A DNA stretch of 14,872 nucleotides from Lachnospiraceae bacterium UBA938. Lineage in GTDB: Bacteria > Bacillota > Clostridia > Lachnospirales > Lachnospiraceae. Below the pieces are notes generated by a model. It was given only the letters and a program-made list of their open reading frames with translations. It was not told the origin of the DNA and did not search any database. The stretch is from assembly GCA_002293475.1 (NCBI GenBank), contig DBDG01000030.1, positions 1 to 14,872 on the forward strand. The letters are read 5' to 3'. A program made the position numbers and the translations under genes. Every line of letters begins with the position of its first letter. The first letter of the stretch is position 1. Of this stretch, positions 13,676 through 14,872 are shown one piece after another.

Positions 13676-13893
13676 TTACGTTTCCTCCATTCCTTTTACT
13701 AAGTTGATTGGGGCAATTCTGCCCAACCGGAAGTTCTCTTCTGCCTCCGATCTGTCCGGCTTCTTATTCTTGATAAGATACCGGTATCAACAAGTACTCC
13801 ACAGGCTCCAGGGTTGATTATCTATCATAATCAAACAAGGACCCTACTATTAAAATAACACTGTCGGAATCACAGCGTTAAATTAACAGGGGA
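13676..13893 (-). promoter_or_regulatory. 218-bp structured rpsM leader
   Basis: The spacer between rpmJ and rpsM has no open frame but several inverted repeats: TTGATTAT/ATAATCAA with a 5-nt loop (13814-13834), the perfect palindrome GATACCGGTATC (13777-13788), and TTGGGGCA/TGCCCAA with a 4-nt loop and one bulge (13708-13726) just ahead of the rpsM RBS. In E. coli the alpha-operon leader at this same position binds S4; no clear homology to that RNA is visible. Confidence 0.45.
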
Positions 13894-14007
13894 TCAACCT
13901 TGTCTTTGTTTGTGTTTCGGATTTTCGCAGATTATTCTGATACTTCCTTTTCTTTTAATGATTTTGCATTTTTCACAAATAGGTTTTACTGATGATCTTA
14001 CCTTCAT
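13894..14007 (-). CDS. rpmJ: 50S ribosomal protein L36
   Basis: This short 37-codon gene encodes a protein beginning MKVRSSVKPICEKCKIIKRK and ending NPKHKQRQG. It has the zinc ligands Cys11, Cys14, Cys27 and His32, so it is the zinc-binding form. The length is exactly that of bacterial L36. AAAGGAGGT lies five bases before the ATG. It sits between infA and rpsM as expected, but is separated from infA by 305 bp holding a strong promoter. Confidence 0.97.
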   Translation of the reverse strand: MKVRSSVKPICEKCKIIKRKGSIRIICENPKHKQRQG

Positions 14008-14039
14008 GTTAAACCTCCTTTCAAAAAAGACCGTTTTAC

Positions 14040-14068
14040 ATTATATCACGTAGTTCTGTAAAGCGCAA
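14040..14068 (-). promoter_or_regulatory. Strong sigma-A promoter ahead of rpmJ-rpsM-rplQ
   Basis: On the minus strand, TTGCGC (14068-14063) and a consensus TATAAT (14045-14040) are 17 bp apart, with the extended-10 TG one base ahead. Upstream lies an A/T-rich tract (about 14069-14125) resembling an UP element. The start site would be about 25 nt before the L36 start codon. It would make the alpha operon transcribable apart from infA. Confidence 0.7.
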
Positions 14069-14312
14069 GTTTTTTCCAATAATATAAATAATATATCGCT
14101 ATTAATTATCGTTACTATTCACTCCTTAGCCATAATTAGTCTCAATTGGTACTCCACAGTAACAGTGATGCACAAGTTGTAAAGAACGCAACTAAAATGC
14201 TATAAAACTGTATTTTGGCGCTTGCACACTCGGGATTTTGCACAAAAGTGTTCTACTTTTTAAACAGCGCAAAACACCTCGCGGAATACTACCCGCGAAC
14301 AGTAACCGGCAA
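14069..14312 (-). other. Gene-free part of the infA-rpmJ spacer
   Basis: No open frame of note is seen on either strand. A hairpin TCGCGG (14279-14284) / CCGCGA (14293-14298), followed on the minus strand by GGTGTTTTG, could be a weak terminator after infA. AAAAGT/ACTTTT arms form a small A/T-rich stem at about 14243-14260. A plus-strand extended -10 (TGCTATAAA, about 14198-14206) with TTGTAA upstream is present but would lead only into antisense of infA. Confidence 0.4.
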
Positions 14313-14531
14313 TTATTTATCTCTCCAAATAATTCTGCCTTTGGTCAGATCGTAAGGGGACAATTCCAAGGTTACCTTGTCTCCCGGCAAGATGCGGATG
14401 AAATTCTGGCGTAGCTTACCGCTGATATGGGCAATCACCCTATGGCCGTTAACCAATTCTACCTGAAACATGGTATTGGGCAGCTTCTCAACCACTACTC
14501 CTTCAATTTCAATGACATCGGATTTTGACAT
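14313..14531 (-). CDS. infA: Translation initiation factor IF-1
   Basis: IF-1 is a single OB-fold protein that occupies the 30S A site during initiation. The 72-residue sequence reads SKSDVIEIEGVVVEKLPN at the N-terminus, then FQVELVNGHRVIAHISGKLR, RILPGDKVTLELSPYDLTKG and RIIWRDK. This is the full normal length. I start at the ATG at 14531, eight bases or less after GGAGGT; an in-frame ATG at 14591 would add twenty residues that overlap the preceding KOW gene and match no IF-1. The KOW gene ends 19 bp upstream. Confidence 0.97.
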   Translation of the reverse strand: MSKSDVIEIEGVVVEKLPNTMFQVELVNGHRVIAHISGKLRQNFIRILPGDKVTLELSPYDLTKGRIIWRDK

Positions 14532-14550
14532 ATAATACCTCCATTCCTTT

Positions 14551-14844
14551 TTACTTAAAATAAGCCTTGATTGTATACTTAATCTCTTCATTATTGACCG
14601 GCTGATTATTCTTTAGCTTATCCTTAAGCACCGTACTGACACCGTTTTTGATAATCTGCATATGGCGCCGGTTTTTCCGCTTAGGATTATCGAGCTTTCT
14701 CACTTCGCCATCCGCCAGATACACACAATCCTCCGTTTCCCGAATTATAACATACCTATGCCCGGCATCATGCCCTGCCCTAGAAACAGCAAACATTCCC
14801 AAATCCTTCAAATATGCATCGCCACAACCCATAATCTCTTTCAT
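14551..14844 (-). CDS. KOW domain RNA-binding protein (L14e-like)
   Basis: This encodes up to 97 residues. LGMFAVSRAGHDAGHRYVII (about residues 15-34) is the KOW-type strand-loop-strand, followed by CVYLADGEVRKLDNPKRKNRRHMQI (44-68). The tail has no recognised motif. Small KOW proteins of this type lie between map and infA in many Clostridia and are taken to bind RNA or the ribosome; their exact role is unknown. The start is uncertain. The ATG at 14844 has GGGGGAA almost touching it, the ATG at 14832 has a weak AAAGAG, the ATG at 14796 begins at the domain itself, and the frame stays open to the window edge. A TAA in another frame at 14856-14858 may be the end of the preceding gene, expected to be map. 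Confidence 0.8.
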   Translation of the reverse strand: MKEIMGCGDAYLKDLGMFAVSRAGHDAGHRYVIIRETEDCVYLADGEVRKLDNPKRKNRRHMQIIKNGVSTVLKDKLKNNQPVNNEEIKYTIKAYFK

Positions 14845-14872
14845 TTCCCCCGACTTTAGTGCAGTCCGATCG

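Noticed and set aside
14176..14206. Plus-strand promoter-like sequence (TTGTAA, TGCTATAAA) in the infA-rpmJ spacer
   Set aside because: There is no gene or RNA structure downstream on that strand; in A/T-rich DNA such matches arise easily.
14532..14591. Twenty-residue N-terminal extension of IF-1
   Set aside because: It overlaps the KOW gene and has no family support; the ATG at 14531 follows GGAGGT and gives the normal length.
14856..14872. 3' end of map at the window edge
   Set aside because: Only a few codons before a TAA are visible, too little to identify a gene, although map is expected there by gene order.

Overview
The window looks like chromosomal core sequence from a spore-forming, probably flagellated member of the Firmicutes, class Clostridia, most likely Lachnospiraceae. 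Four things support this. The ribosomal block runs KOW protein, infA, rpmJ, rpsM, rpsK, rpsD, rpoA, rplQ. Protein L17 carries an insertion of about 50 residues that I associate with Lachnospiraceae. A SipL-type SPOCS/LysM spore protein is present, and there is a textbook sigma-D (flagellar) promoter. No rRNA, intact tRNA, insertion sequence or CRISPR array is visible. Nearly all genes lie on the minus strand; three are on the plus strand.

Layout by plus-strand coordinate. 55-531: a small plus-strand protein with one membrane anchor, convergent with the next group. 548-3897 (minus; transcribed ispE, gntR, a 107-aa unknown, murI, DUF1934): a compact likely operon joining isoprenoid precursor synthesis (IspE), a GntR/FCD regulator, a small anchored acidic protein and glutamate racemase for peptidoglycan. 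It appears to start at an extended -10 promoter whose -35 region is a perfect 13-bp palindrome, a candidate site for its own regulator. 4161-4784: a plus-strand 207-aa conserved protein behind a sigma-D promoter, ended by a strong hairpin. 4851-9646 (minus): pyrC, pyrK and pyrD (dihydroorotase and the two-subunit type 1B dihydroorotate dehydrogenase), then the sporulation gene sipL. sipL has a sigma-E-like promoter embedded in a 16-bp inverted repeat that would also bury its ribosome-binding site in read-through RNA.

9811-10347: a plus-strand ClbS/DfsB-family gene with more A/T-rich codons than its neighbours, probably accessory. 10355-10382: a hairpin shared with the end of the ribosomal operon. 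10448-14844 (minus): a KOW-domain protein, infA, a 305-bp spacer with a strong promoter, rpmJ (37 codons), rpsM, rpsK, rpsD, rpoA and rplQ. The spacers before rpmJ, rpsM, rpsD and rplQ are long for such an operon and hold inverted repeats, so this operon may carry more cis-regulation than usual.

No whole new multi-gene defence or metabolic system is visible. The most interesting signals are regulatory: the sipL promoter/inverted-repeat arrangement, the sigma-D promoter on an uncharacterised protein, the GntR palindrome, and a hairpin covering the ribosome-binding site of the 107-aa gene.
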